A stretch of 28,573 bases of DNA, taken from contig CAAEFF010000134.1 in assembly GCA_900755085.1 (NCBI GenBank), positions 1 through 28,573 of the forward strand, read 5' to 3'. Below the pieces are notes generated by a model. The model saw only the letters and a program-made list of their open reading frames with translations. It did no database searches and was not told the origin of the DNA. Shown here one piece after another: positions 1 to 7,119 of this stretch (position 1 is the first letter of the stretch; each line of letters starts with the position of its first letter). The position numbers and the translations under genes were made by a program. This DNA comes from an uncultured Streptococcus sp. (GTDB lineage Bacteria > Bacillota > Bacilli > Lactobacillales > Streptococcaceae).

Positions 1-1
1 G

Positions 2-232
2 GACCAGGAATTTGATGCCATCTATTCTTGTGGGGCTCCTGGCATGCTCAAATATGTCAATGCAAAATTCTATGACCATCCCCGCGCCTACATTTCCATG
101 GAATCCCGCATGGCTTGTGGGATGGGAGCTTGTTATGCGTGCGTGGTGCATCTGGAAAATGCAAGCCAAGCAGCCAATAAGCGCGTGTGTGAAGACGGAC
201 CGGTCTTTGAAACCGGTACGATTGTGATGTAG
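2..232 (+). CDS. pyrK: PyrK, dihydroorotate dehydrogenase B electron-transfer subunit (C-terminal part)
   Basis: Only the last 76 codons are present; the gene enters from the left edge in the frame starting at base 2. PyrK carries FAD and a [2Fe-2S] cluster and passes electrons from dihydroorotate dehydrogenase type 1B to NAD+. The visible part holds the cluster-binding end of the family: an early YSCGAPGML segment followed by MACGMGACYACVV, with Cys residues in the CxxxxCxxC arrangement, and a later Cys in RVCEDGPVF. The stop codon overlaps an AGGAGG Shine-Dalgarno (231-236) serving pyrD nine bases on, so the two subunits are translated from one message. Identification is secure from the Cys motif and the pyrD neighbour. 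Confidence 0.95.
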   Translation, partial: DQEFDAIYSCGAPGMLKYVNAKFYDHPRAYISMESRMACGMGACYACVVHLENASQAANKRVCEDGPVFETGTIVM

Positions 233-241
233 GAGGACCGT

Positions 242-1180
242 ATGACAGCAAATCGACTAGCCGTATCCTTACCCGGTTTAGACTTGAAAAATCCCATTAT
301 TCCAGCTTCTGGTTGTTTTGGGTTTGGCCAAGAATACGCCAAATACTATGATTTAGATCTTCTTGGATCCATTATGATCAAGGCGACGACAGCTGAGGCT
401 CGCTTTGGAAATCCGACACCACGTGTTGCTGAGACTCCTGCAGGCATGCTTAATGCCATTGGTCTCCAAAATCCAGGCGTAGACGTTGTCCTAGCAGAGA
501 AACTCCCTTGGTTGGCCCAGCATTATCCAGATTTACCGATTATCGCCAACGTAGCTGGCTTCTCTAACGAAGAGTATGCGACGGTATCTCGGAAGATCTC
601 GCAAGCACCAAATGTCAAAGCGATTGAGCTCAATATCTCTTGTCCCAATGTGGACCATGGGAACAACGGCCTCTTAATCGGTCAGGTTCCAGAGTTAGCC
701 TATGATGCGGTAAAAGCAGCAGTAAAAGCCTCCTCCGTTCCTGTCTATGTCAAATTGACACCTAGCGTGGCTGATATTCCCCAAGTAGCCAAGGCTGCAG
801 AAGATGCAGGAGCTACTGGCTTGACCATGATCAATACGCTGGTCGGGATGCGCTTCGACCTCAAGACTGGTAAGCCCATCATTGCCAATGGAACTGGAGG
901 CATGTCTGGCCCTGCCGTCTTTCCAGTAGCCTTGAAACTCATTCGTCAAGTAGCCCAATCGACTAAACTTCCGATTATCGGTATGGGAGGTGTGGATTCA
1001 GCAGAAGCAGCCATTGAAATGATGATTGCTGGTGCTTCAGCGATTGGAGTCGGTACTGCCAATTTCACCGATCCTTATGCTTGTCCAACCATTATCGAAG
1101 ACCTACCACAGGTCATGGATCGATATGGCATTGACACGCTTGAGAATTTTCGGAAACATGTACGGGAAAATCTATTGTAA
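242..1180 (+). CDS. pyrD: Dihydroorotate dehydrogenase, type 1B catalytic subunit
   Basis: A 312-residue FMN enzyme that oxidises dihydroorotate to orotate in UMP synthesis, working as a PyrD2-PyrK2 complex. Visible marks are the N-terminal NPIIPASGCFGFG segment (residues 17-29), the active-site loop ELNISCPN with the class 1 catalytic Cys at residue 134, and the C-terminal FMN phosphate-binding GMGGVDSAEAAIEMMIAG. Length fits the 1B subfamily. The ATG at 242 lies five bases after AGGAGG and directly follows pyrK. After its stop a new promoter begins within five bases, so pyrF is not simply read through from here. I see no strong terminator right after pyrD. Confidence 0.97.
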   Translation: MTANRLAVSLPGLDLKNPIIPASGCFGFGQEYAKYYDLDLLGSIMIKATTAEARFGNPTPRVAETPAGMLNAIGLQNPGVDVVLAEKLPWLAQHYPDLPIIANVAGFSNEEYATVSRKISQAPNVKAIELNISCPNVDHGNNGLLIGQVPELAYDAVKAAVKASSVPVYVKLTPSVADIPQVAKAAEDAGATGLTMINTLVGMRFDLKTGKPIIANGTGGMSGPAVFPVALKLIRQVAQSTKLPIIGMGGVDSAEAAIEMMIAGASAIGVGTANFTDPYACPTIIEDLPQVMDRYGIDTLENFRKHVRENLL

Positions 1181-1184
1181 ATCC

Positions 1185-1213
1185 TTGACTTTTCCCCCAT
1201 ATCGTACTACAAT
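1185..1213 (+). promoter_or_regulatory. pyrF promoter
   Basis: TTGACT (1185-1190), a 17-base spacer and TACAAT (1208-1213) form a near-consensus vegetative promoter. Predicted transcription start is about 1220, exactly at the first arm of the PyrR-binding hairpin, which supports the call. Confidence 0.85.
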
Positions 1214-1219
1214 AAATAA

Positions 1220-1322
1220 AAACCTTTAAAGCAGTCCAGAGAGGCAGCTAAGGTTAGACGGTGAATCATGGTAGTTGTTCCTACCAAATTTTCGTGTAAC
1301 CTTGCCTCGGCAAGGTTTTTTT
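1220..1322 (+). promoter_or_regulatory. PyrR-dependent attenuator in the pyrF leader
   Basis: The leader holds the PyrR-binding hairpin: AACCTT (1221-1226) pairs with AAGGTT (1250-1255) around the conserved loop AGTCCAGAGAGGC (1233-1245). A competing antiterminator can form between 1250-1260 and 1293-1303 (9 of 11 positions pair). An intrinsic terminator follows: AACCTTGC (1298-1305), loop CTCG, GCAAGGTT (1310-1317), then a T tract to 1322. By family knowledge, UMP-bound PyrR stabilises the first hairpin, frees the terminator and stops transcription when pyrimidines are abundant. PyrR itself is not in this window. Confidence 0.93.
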
Positions 1323-1358
1323 GTAGACAAAATGATCAATCTTAAAAAGGAGTAATCC

Positions 1359-2051
1359 ATGCGTGAAGAACGTCCTATTATCGCCCTTGACTTCCCAGCT
1401 TTCGAGGATGTCAAAAACTTTTTAGAGCATTTTCCAGAAGATGAAAAACTGTTTGTAAAAATTGGAATGGAATTTTTCTATGCAGTTGGTCCTGAAATTG
1501 TACATTACCTCAAAGGGCTTGGACACAGTATTTTCCTTGATTTAAAATTGCATGATATCCCGAATACAGTCAAATCAGCCATGTCCGTACTGGGGACCTT
1601 CGGAGTGGATATGGTGACGGTCCACGCAGCCGGTGGTGTAGAGATGATGCGCGAAGCCAAGGCAGCTCTTGGTGAAGGAGCTAAATTGGTAGCTGTGACC
1701 CAGTTGACTTCGACCAGTGAAGAAGACATGCGCGATTGTCAAAACATCCAAACAACGGTCCAAGAATCAGTAGTCAATTATGCCCGAAAGGCACAGGAAG
1801 CAGGCTTGGACGGCGTTGTCTGCTCAGCACATGAAGTTGCTTTGATTAAAGATGCAACTTCATCAGATTTTGTATGTGTGACACCAGGGATTCGTCCTGC
1901 AGGAGCTGAAATCGGCGACCAAAAACGGGTTATGACACCACAAGAAGCCCATAAAATTGGATCGGACTATATTGTTGTTGGACGCCCAATTATTCAAGCA
2001 GAAAACCCATGGGACGCTTACCATGAAATTAAGAGACAGTGGAATGCGTAA
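1359..2051 (+). CDS. pyrF: Orotidine 5'-phosphate decarboxylase
   Basis: A 230-residue cytosolic TIM-barrel enzyme that decarboxylates OMP to UMP, the last step of the pathway. The catalytic DxKxxD array is plain in FLDLKLHDIPNT (D61, K63, D66), and the phosphate-binding end VTPGIRPAG and YIVVGRPI is present near the C terminus. The ATG is preceded by AAGGAG at 1346-1351. Length is typical. The gene has its own promoter and PyrR attenuator, so UMP should repress it. It is followed by two hairpins and pyrE 144 bases later. Confidence 0.97.
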   Translation: MREERPIIALDFPAFEDVKNFLEHFPEDEKLFVKIGMEFFYAVGPEIVHYLKGLGHSIFLDLKLHDIPNTVKSAMSVLGTFGVDMVTVHAAGGVEMMREAKAALGEGAKLVAVTQLTSTSEEDMRDCQNIQTTVQESVVNYARKAQEAGLDGVVCSAHEVALIKDATSSDFVCVTPGIRPAGAEIGDQKRVMTPQEAHKIGSDYIVVGRPIIQAENPWDAYHEIKRQWNA

Positions 2052-2107
2052 GAGCTACTAAAAGTGAAACTTTTGTAGCTCTACGGGAAGTCCGATAGGA
2101 CCTTCCC
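2052..2107 (+). other. Two adjacent stem-loops between pyrF and pyrE
   Basis: Immediately after the pyrF stop, GAGCTAC..AAAAGT (2052-2065) pairs with ACTTTTGTAGCTC (2069-2081) apart from one bulged base. Next, GGGAAG-TCC and GGA-CCTTCCC (about 2085-2107) form a second hairpin around GATA. Neither is followed by a T tract, so these are not canonical terminators. Such structures could stabilise the pyrF 3' end or mark an RNA-processing point before pyrE. The role is inference. Confidence 0.6.
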
Positions 2108-2195
2108 TAACTTACTCACTAACCTGTAAAGTTTATTCTTTAAATCTATTTTGGATTTAATTCGTATATGATTAAAATCGTAAAAAGGAGTTATC

Positions 2196-2828
2196 ATGTC
2201 ATTAGCTAAAGATATTGCCAGCCATCTTTTAAAAATTGAAGCCGTTTATTTGAAACCAGAAGAACCTTTTACTTGGGCTTCTGGAATCAAGTCCCCTATT
2301 TATACGGATAACCGCGTGACCCTTGCTTATCCAGAAACTCGTACCTTGATTGAGAATGGATTCGTGGATAAAATCAAGGAAGCTTTCCCTGAAGTCGAAG
2401 TGGTTGCGGGGACAGCAACTGCGGGGATTCCTCATGGAGCCATTATTGCAGATAAGATGAATCTGCCATTTGCCTACATCCGTAGCAAACCAAAAGACCA
2501 TGGTGCTGGAAACCAAATCGAAGGCCGTGTACCACAAGGTCAAAAGATGGTGGTGGTTGAAGATTTGATTTCTACTGGTGGATCTGTCTTGGATGCTGTT
2601 GCAGCTGCAAAACGTGAAGGAGCAGACGTCCTTGGTGTGGTAGCGATCTTTACTTACCAATTGGAGAAAGCTGATAAGAAATTTGCGGAAGCTGGCGTTC
2701 AACTCGAAACCTTGTCAAACTACACAGAATTGATCCACTTGGCAGAAGAACAGGGCTACATTACCTCTGAAGGTTTGGAACTGTTGCGTCGTTTCAAAGA
2801 AAACCAAGAAACTTGGCAAGACAAATAA
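2196..2828 (+). CDS. pyrE: Orotate phosphoribosyltransferase
   Basis: A 210-residue enzyme that joins orotate and PRPP to give OMP, the step before PyrF. The type I phosphoribosyltransferase PRPP loop is clear at residues 119-131 (VVVEDLISTGGSV). The flexible catalytic loop carries the RSKPKDHG segment around residues 97-104, and the N-terminal TWASGIKSPIYTDNR motif is standard for PyrE. AAAGGAG lies just before the ATG. The 144-base gap to pyrF has no convincing -35/-10 pair, although a TATGAT at 2167-2172 exists, so pyrE probably shares the pyrF transcript. Confidence 0.97.
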   Translation: MSLAKDIASHLLKIEAVYLKPEEPFTWASGIKSPIYTDNRVTLAYPETRTLIENGFVDKIKEAFPEVEVVAGTATAGIPHGAIIADKMNLPFAYIRSKPKDHGAGNQIEGRVPQGQKMVVVEDLISTGGSVLDAVAAAKREGADVLGVVAIFTYQLEKADKKFAEAGVQLETLSNYTELIHLAEEQGYITSEGLELLRRFKENQETWQDK

Positions 2829-2835
2829 TATAACT

Positions 2836-2860
2836 GAAGCGTTTCTAACGCTTCTTTTTT
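2836..2860 (+). terminator. Terminator after pyrE
   Basis: GAAGCGTT (2836-2843), loop TCT, AACGCTTC (2847-2854), followed by six T residues. The stem is perfect over 8 bp and closes the pyrF-pyrE unit. Confidence 0.9.
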
Positions 2861-2888
2861 ATACTCTTTTCACTAGTTGGTGGTTAAC

Positions 2889-2917
2889 TTGAAACCCAAA
2901 GTAAAATCCGGTATGAT
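2889..2917 (+). promoter_or_regulatory. Promoter of the 2971 gene
   Basis: TTGAAA (2889-2894), a 17-base spacer and TATGAT (2912-2917), a good vegetative promoter. Expected start is near 2924, giving a leader of about 47 bases before the ATG at 2971. Confidence 0.8.
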
Positions 2918-2970
2918 AGTAGTAATTGTTTTTATGGATGAAGAAAAAACTATTTTTAAGGGAGAATAAG

Positions 2971-3570
2971 ATGACAAAAGAACATTATTTGCAATTGAAG
3001 AAGCAGGTTAGGGTCTGGTTTACTGTTAATATCATTATTGGATTGATTGCGATTGCAGGAGGAATTTTAGTAATTATTAGTAAATCACGTCATATTCCAT
3101 TTTTACTGATGTCCTTGGGGGCATTGATCTTGATGAACCAAGTCTTGGTTAGCCCTGCTTTCAACGCTAAAAAAGAAGCCGAGGAAGAACATCTAGACTG
3201 GAAGGTCTTGTCTACTAAAGATTCTAAAATACCTGTGGAAGATCTACAGAAAGGTATTCTCGTATCAGCTCTAGCTCTTCTGATTGTCATTATTGGTTTT
3301 TTCATGTTCTATCGTCCTCTTCCGACAACAGATGCAGGAACTGAAGTGATCAAAACCTATCGTGAGATTCAGTCTGTTCCGGAAAGTTCAACAGAAAAAG
3401 AATTTAGCTCGATCTCCAATTTGACTCCGAAAGATATTCAAACTTTACAAGAATTGAAAGAGGATATCGAATCAAACACCCCATCAGATTCGCCATCACT
3501 GGATATCAACAAAGCAAAAGATCTTGCAGAAAAGGCACAACAGCAAAATTGGTTGAAAAGAGGAGAGTAA
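2971..3570 (+). CDS. Small membrane protein of unknown function
   Basis: 199 residues from the ATG at 2971, chosen because AAGGGAG (2958-2964) sits six bases upstream; the open frame extends back to a TTG at 2926 without a ribosome site. Two hydrophobic segments lie near the N terminus (VNIIIGLIAIAGGILVII, then IPFLLMSLGALILM) and a third near residues 95-113 (GILVSALALLIVIIGFFMF). A charged stretch separates the second and third. The C-terminal 80 residues are polar, rich in Glu, Ser and Lys, and probably helical and extramembrane. I do not recognise a family. It has its own promoter and is followed by another small membrane protein gene. Confidence 0.75.
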   Translation: MTKEHYLQLKKQVRVWFTVNIIIGLIAIAGGILVIISKSRHIPFLLMSLGALILMNQVLVSPAFNAKKEAEEEHLDWKVLSTKDSKIPVEDLQKGILVSALALLIVIIGFFMFYRPLPTTDAGTEVIKTYREIQSVPESSTEKEFSSISNLTPKDIQTLQELKEDIESNTPSDSPSLDINKAKDLAEKAQQQNWLKRGE

Positions 3571-3712
3571 GGATTCCTATTCTTTACTTACTTGACAGAT
3601 TTATAGTAGATTTTAATTGATAAAGAGAAATTCATTATCGATTATTGAAACAATTTTAATTATTAAGAAAGATAACTCGAAAAAAATAAATTGGTTTTCT
3701 AGAAAGGATTTA

Positions 3713-4198
3713 ATGGTTTTGTTTTGGCTTATTTTGGGAATCTTGACCCTTGCTTTTCTGATTTTACTGCTGATCTTTTACACTTTCTATCGTCGTGAAA
3801 TGAAGATAAAAATAGAATCAACCGCAAAAGTTATGGGAGAAGTCGTTGCTTTTGATTCTAAAAATCAATTCCTTATATCCTTGCCTGTGGTGGAATATCA
3901 AGTCGGCGGCGAAAGCTACCAAAAGACATTCACTTATGCTTATTATAGGGAGACCTCTTCTAAGTCAAAACAGACAGATGTTTTTGATAGAAGGTACATT
4001 CTTGGATCAGGCAAAAATCTGGATTTACGGTTGATTTTTCCAATTGGTTCTCCCATGACAGTATTTTATCATCCAGACGACCCCCAGATAGGTTTTGTCG
4101 AACGCTATGCCGGCTTAGTTGGTTTCTATAAAATTGGAATGATATTAGCAGTTGGAATTTATCTGGGACTATTATGTATTTTATTCCTAGTGTTTTAG
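3713..4198 (+). CDS. DUF3592-like membrane protein
   Basis: 161 residues from ATG 3713, which has AAAGGA five bases upstream. The frame is open back to a TTG at 3617, but that codon has no Shine-Dalgarno and follows a TTGACA (3592-3597), so I prefer the later start. The protein has an N-terminal membrane segment (LFWLILGILTLAFLILLLIF), a central beta-rich part (VMGEVVAFDSKN, VVEYQVGGESYQKTF, then GSPMTVFYHPDDPQIGFV) and a C-terminal membrane segment (MILAVGIYLGLLCILFLVF). This layout, with V.YPDDP-type wording before the last helix, is what DUF3592 proteins show; their function is unknown. Family assignment is from memory and moderate. Confidence 0.65.
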   Translation: MVLFWLILGILTLAFLILLLIFYTFYRREMKIKIESTAKVMGEVVAFDSKNQFLISLPVVEYQVGGESYQKTFTYAYYRETSSKSKQTDVFDRRYILGSGKNLDLRLIFPIGSPMTVFYHPDDPQIGFVERYAGLVGFYKIGMILAVGIYLGLLCILFLVF

Positions 4199-4307
4199 GA
4201 TTGAAAATTAAGGTAAAGAGTAAAAAATTGGTTTGATAAAATGAGTGTGTCCATAAATTTTATCTCAGAACAATTGTCCCTTTCACTTTACAGTTGACAT
4301 TGACTCC

Positions 4308-4332
4308 AAAACAGCAGAAATGCTGTTTTTTT
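4308..4332 (+). terminator. Terminator after the DUF3592-like gene
   Basis: AAAACAGCA (4308-4316), loop GAAA, TGCTGTTTT (4321-4329) and further T residues: a perfect 9-bp stem. The T tract abuts the extended -10 element of the next gene with no gap. Confidence 0.85.
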
Positions 4333-4340
4333 GGTATAAT
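4332..4340 (+). promoter_or_regulatory. Extended -10 promoter, possibly giving a leaderless mRNA
   Basis: TGG-TATAAT (TATAAT at 4335-4340) is a full extended -10. No -35 hexamer exists at the right distance because the terminator hairpin lies there. The ATG at 4347 starts seven bases after the hexamer, the usual transcription start position. Confidence 0.7.
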
Positions 4341-4346
4341 GGACCT

Positions 4347-5852
4347 ATGTTATCGAAAAGTAAATGTACCTTATTTGGGTTACTGTATCTTATCATGTTG
4401 CTCCTCATGGTCCACTGGTTGTATACTAGTGTGATGTATCTACAAGAAATTTCAAAGATTGCCATTTTCATTGCTGTCTTCTTGTTTCTTCTAGCTTGGT
4501 TGCTACGTGATCGGCTAAAGAAAGCCTATGTTTGGCTGACCCAGCATAAAAAAGGTTTCCTGATTGGAGCCGTTATTTGTCAGTTTGTGATGATGGTTTG
4601 TGCGGAGCTCTTTATCCGTCGAGATGCTGCGGTTGTTTTTAAGGGAGCTTTTGATCTTCTTAAGCAATCTTCCATCACCAACTACCTCAGTCGCAATCCC
4701 AATAACATTCCGCTCTTTCTCTATGAAAAGTTTTTCTACGTGATCTTTGGTTCTAGCGGTTTGTGGGTCATGCAGCTTCTCAACATCCTCTATGTCAATT
4801 TGGGTGCCGTCCTCTTGTACAAGCTGTCCCAGAAGCATTTCAGTCAAAAAACAGCTGATTTGGCTTTTGTCTTTTATGTGAGCTTGATTTGCTATTCGCC
4901 TTATTTTTATTCCATGTACACGGATATTCTACCCATCCCATTGATCACCCTACAGCTATGGTGGGTACTTGACCTTCTGAAGGCTGATGATGCAGTCATC
5001 TCTTGGGAAGAGCTGCTAGGACTGGGTGTTTTATCAGGCGTTGCCATGTTGATCCGTCCAACGACGATTATTGTCATGATCGCCTTTTGGGCTGTGCTTT
5101 TCTTCCGTGGTAATTGGAAGTCCTTTGGCAAAATCGCTATGGTGACAGGCCTTGCGACGGGCTTTGTCTTTGCAGGATTGAATACAGCGGTCAATCATCA
5201 AACGGTTGTTCCGATTTTGAAAAAGGAAGGTCTCGCAAAGGGCCCACTCTTGTTTATCAATTTAGGCTTGACGGATATGGGCCATAACCAAGAGGATATG
5301 AAAGAGGGTTTGCTGGCTTATATCGATGAGGACAAGCGGTCGGATTATAACAATGGGCTTTTTAAGAAAGAAAATGTCATCAAAGAAATCAAGCGCCGTC
5401 TCAAAGAGTATGGTCCTTGGGGCTTGCTGGGGCATATTTATTACAAGCAGTCCTTGACAGTGGCAGAAGGGACACTTGGTTGGCTTTATCGTGACGTGGA
5501 GTACGAAAAGACCCCATTTATCAATCCTCTCTATGCGCCACTGACGAAAAACAATGGTCTGGCGAAATGGGTACGGACTTACTTCCTCAGCATTGACCGT
5601 CCGCAATACAAGTATTATGAATTTGTGAAGCAGGTGATCTGGATTGTCCTGTCAGCTGGCTTGGTTGGGGCTTATCTCAAACGTCGAGATACAGATGCCT
5701 TCAATTTCCTTTCCTTAGCGGTCTTTGGTGGCTTGCTCTTCTTGACCATTTTTGAAGGTGGGAAGACCCGCTACCTCATTCAATTTCTGCCGCAAATTAT
5801 ACTAGTCGCTTCGATCGGTCTAGCAGGATTCAGTAAGAAAGAAAAAACATAA
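4347..5852 (+). CDS. GT-C-like polytopic membrane glycosyltransferase
   Basis: 501 residues from ATG 4347; an in-frame ATG at 4320 lies inside the terminator hairpin and upstream of the promoter, so it is unlikely. The protein has about ten hydrophobic segments. After the second or third helix comes AELFIRRDAAVVFKGA with Asp93, the place where GT-C transferases (PMT/ArnT type) keep the catalytic Asp. A later loop reads YFYSMYTDILPIPL. A soluble-looking part near residues 290-400 precedes the last helices. GT-C enzymes move sugars from a polyprenyl phosphate carrier on the outer face of the membrane; donor and acceptor here are unknown. It stands alone, with terminators on both sides. Family call is inferred from topology and the Asp motif. 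Confidence 0.6.
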   Translation: MLSKSKCTLFGLLYLIMLLLMVHWLYTSVMYLQEISKIAIFIAVFLFLLAWLLRDRLKKAYVWLTQHKKGFLIGAVICQFVMMVCAELFIRRDAAVVFKGAFDLLKQSSITNYLSRNPNNIPLFLYEKFFYVIFGSSGLWVMQLLNILYVNLGAVLLYKLSQKHFSQKTADLAFVFYVSLICYSPYFYSMYTDILPIPLITLQLWWVLDLLKADDAVISWEELLGLGVLSGVAMLIRPTTIIVMIAFWAVLFFRGNWKSFGKIAMVTGLATGFVFAGLNTAVNHQTVVPILKKEGLAKGPLLFINLGLTDMGHNQEDMKEGLLAYIDEDKRSDYNNGLFKKENVIKEIKRRLKEYGPWGLLGHIYYKQSLTVAEGTLGWLYRDVEYEKTPFINPLYAPLTKNNGLAKWVRTYFLSIDRPQYKYYEFVKQVIWIVLSAGLVGAYLKRRDTDAFNFLSLAVFGGLLFLTIFEGGKTRYLIQFLPQIILVASIGLAGFSKKEKT

Positions 5853-5884
5853 AAACTCTCGCTTGTTTGACAGGCAGAAAAAGA

Positions 5885-5912
5885 GGTTGGATAAAATGTC
5901 CAGCCTTTTTTT
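5885..5912 (+). terminator. Terminator after the GT-C-like gene
   Basis: GGTTGGA (5885-5891), a seven-base loop, TCCAGCC (5899-5905) and seven T residues. One G-T wobble is in the stem. Confidence 0.85.
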
Positions 5913-5935
5913 ATCCAGTGGATCTGCGTCAAATG

Positions 5936-5944
5936 TGGTATAAT
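5936..5944 (+). promoter_or_regulatory. ung promoter (extended -10)
   Basis: TGG-TATAAT with TATAAT at 5939-5944. No -35 match lies 17 bases upstream. Expected start is near 5951, leaving a leader of about 30 bases with AGGGGAG at 5967-5973. Confidence 0.75.
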
Positions 5945-5980
5945 GGAAGGTAAGAATTTATTGGACAGGGGAGAGTTTTC

Positions 5981-6634
5981 ATGGAGCATTCACCATGGCA
6001 TGAAGCCATCAAATCCCACCTTCCTGAAGGGTATTTTCATCAGATCAATGACTTTATGAATGAGGTCTATAACAAAGGAGTGGTCTATCCACCGCGTGAT
6101 AAGGTTTTTAAGGCCTTGCAGACAACGGAGATGGATCAGGTCAAGGTTTTGATTTTAGGCCAAGATCCCTACCATGGACCAGATCAAGCACAAGGCTTAA
6201 GTTTTTCTGTTCCGGATCATGTGCCAGCGCCGCCTTCTTTGCAAAATATTCTCAAAGAATTGCGCTCAGATATTGGAGAGAAGCGGTCGCATGATCTGAC
6301 CTCTTGGGCAGAGCAAGGAGTGCTCTTGCTCAATGCCTGCTTGACGGTTCCTGCTGGTCAGGCTAATGGTCATGCGGGTCAAATTTGGGAGCCGTTCACA
6401 GATGCTGTGATCAAGGTGGTCAATGATTCAGAGGAGCCAGTTGTCTTTATCCTCTGGGGATCTTATGCCCGTAAGAAAAAGCCTCTGATTACCCACGAGC
6501 GACATTTGGTCCTCGAATCAGCTCACCCAAGTCCCTTATCGGCCTACCGAGGATTCTTTGGGTCCCAGCCCTTTTCAAAAACCAATCAATTTTTGACAGA
6601 GGCGGGACGTGAGCCGATTGATTGGTTAAGATAG
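5981..6634 (+). CDS. ung: Uracil-DNA glycosylase
   Basis: A 217-residue family 1 UDG that removes uracil from DNA as the first step of base-excision repair. The water-activating loop GQDPYHG is at residues 60-66 with catalytic D62. LLNACLTV forms the uracil-recognition strand, and HPSPLSAYRGF (from H182) is the minor-groove and leucine-insertion loop. Length and motifs are complete. AGGGGAG precedes the ATG. mutX begins nine bases after the stop, so two genome-maintenance enzymes, both guarding against damaged bases, are co-transcribed with pyrC. Confidence 0.97.
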   Translation: MEHSPWHEAIKSHLPEGYFHQINDFMNEVYNKGVVYPPRDKVFKALQTTEMDQVKVLILGQDPYHGPDQAQGLSFSVPDHVPAPPSLQNILKELRSDIGEKRSHDLTSWAEQGVLLLNACLTVPAGQANGHAGQIWEPFTDAVIKVVNDSEEPVVFILWGSYARKKKPLITHERHLVLESAHPSPLSAYRGFFGSQPFSKTNQFLTEAGREPIDWLR

Positions 6635-6643
6635 GAGAAAGAA

Positions 6644-7108
6644 ATGCCACAATTAGCAACAATTTGTTACATTGACAACGGGAAAGAATTTCTCATGTTG
6701 CATCGCAATAAAAAGCCCAATGATGTCCATGAAGGCAAATGGATCGGGGTTGGTGGAAAATTAGAACGCGGGGAAACCCCACAGGAGTGTGCTGCCCGTG
6801 AAATTTTTGAGGAGACGGGACTTAGAGCCAAGCCAGTCTTAAAAGGGATCATTACCTTTCCGGAGTTTACTCCAGATTTGGACTGGTACACCTATGTCTT
6901 CAAGGTGACAGACTTTGAGGGAGACTTGATCGAGTGTAACGAAGGGACCTTGGAGTGGGTACCTTATGATCAAGTCCTCTCAAAACCGACCTGGGAGGGG
7001 GACCACACCTTTGTCGAGTGGTTGTTAGAGGATAAACCCTTCTTTTCAGCAATGTTTCGCTATGACGGCGACCGCTTGTTAGAGTCGCATGTTGATTTTT
7101 ATGAATAA
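6644..7108 (+). CDS. mutX: Nudix hydrolase, MutX/MutT-like (8-oxo-dGTP)
   Basis: 154 residues. The Nudix box GX5EX7REUXEEXGU is perfect from G38 to L60 (G38, E44, R52, E53, E56, E57, G59). The MutX/MutT group hydrolyses 8-oxo-dGTP to the monophosphate and so prevents A:T to C:G transversions. The N-terminal ATICYIDNGKEFLMLHR strand and the later WVPYDQV segment match the 8-oxo-dGTPase branch, and the ung-mutX-pyrC order is the one known in pneumococcus, which supports the symbol. Exact substrate is inferred. AGGAGA precedes the ATG, and pyrC follows eleven bases after the stop. Confidence 0.9.
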   Translation: MPQLATICYIDNGKEFLMLHRNKKPNDVHEGKWIGVGGKLERGETPQECAAREIFEETGLRAKPVLKGIITFPEFTPDLDWYTYVFKVTDFEGDLIECNEGTLEWVPYDQVLSKPTWEGDHTFVEWLLEDKPFFSAMFRYDGDRLLESHVDFYE

Positions 7109-7119
7109 AGGAGAATGCA

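Noticed and set aside
2085..2107. Possible second PyrR-binding hairpin before pyrE (AGTCC then AGG in the loop)
   Set aside because: The loop lacks the GAGAGG element, TCC and GGA pair with each other, and no terminator follows.
3617..3712. N-terminal extension of the DUF3592-like protein from TTG 3617
   Set aside because: No Shine-Dalgarno before the TTG and it falls within a probable promoter region; ATG 3713 has AAAGGA.
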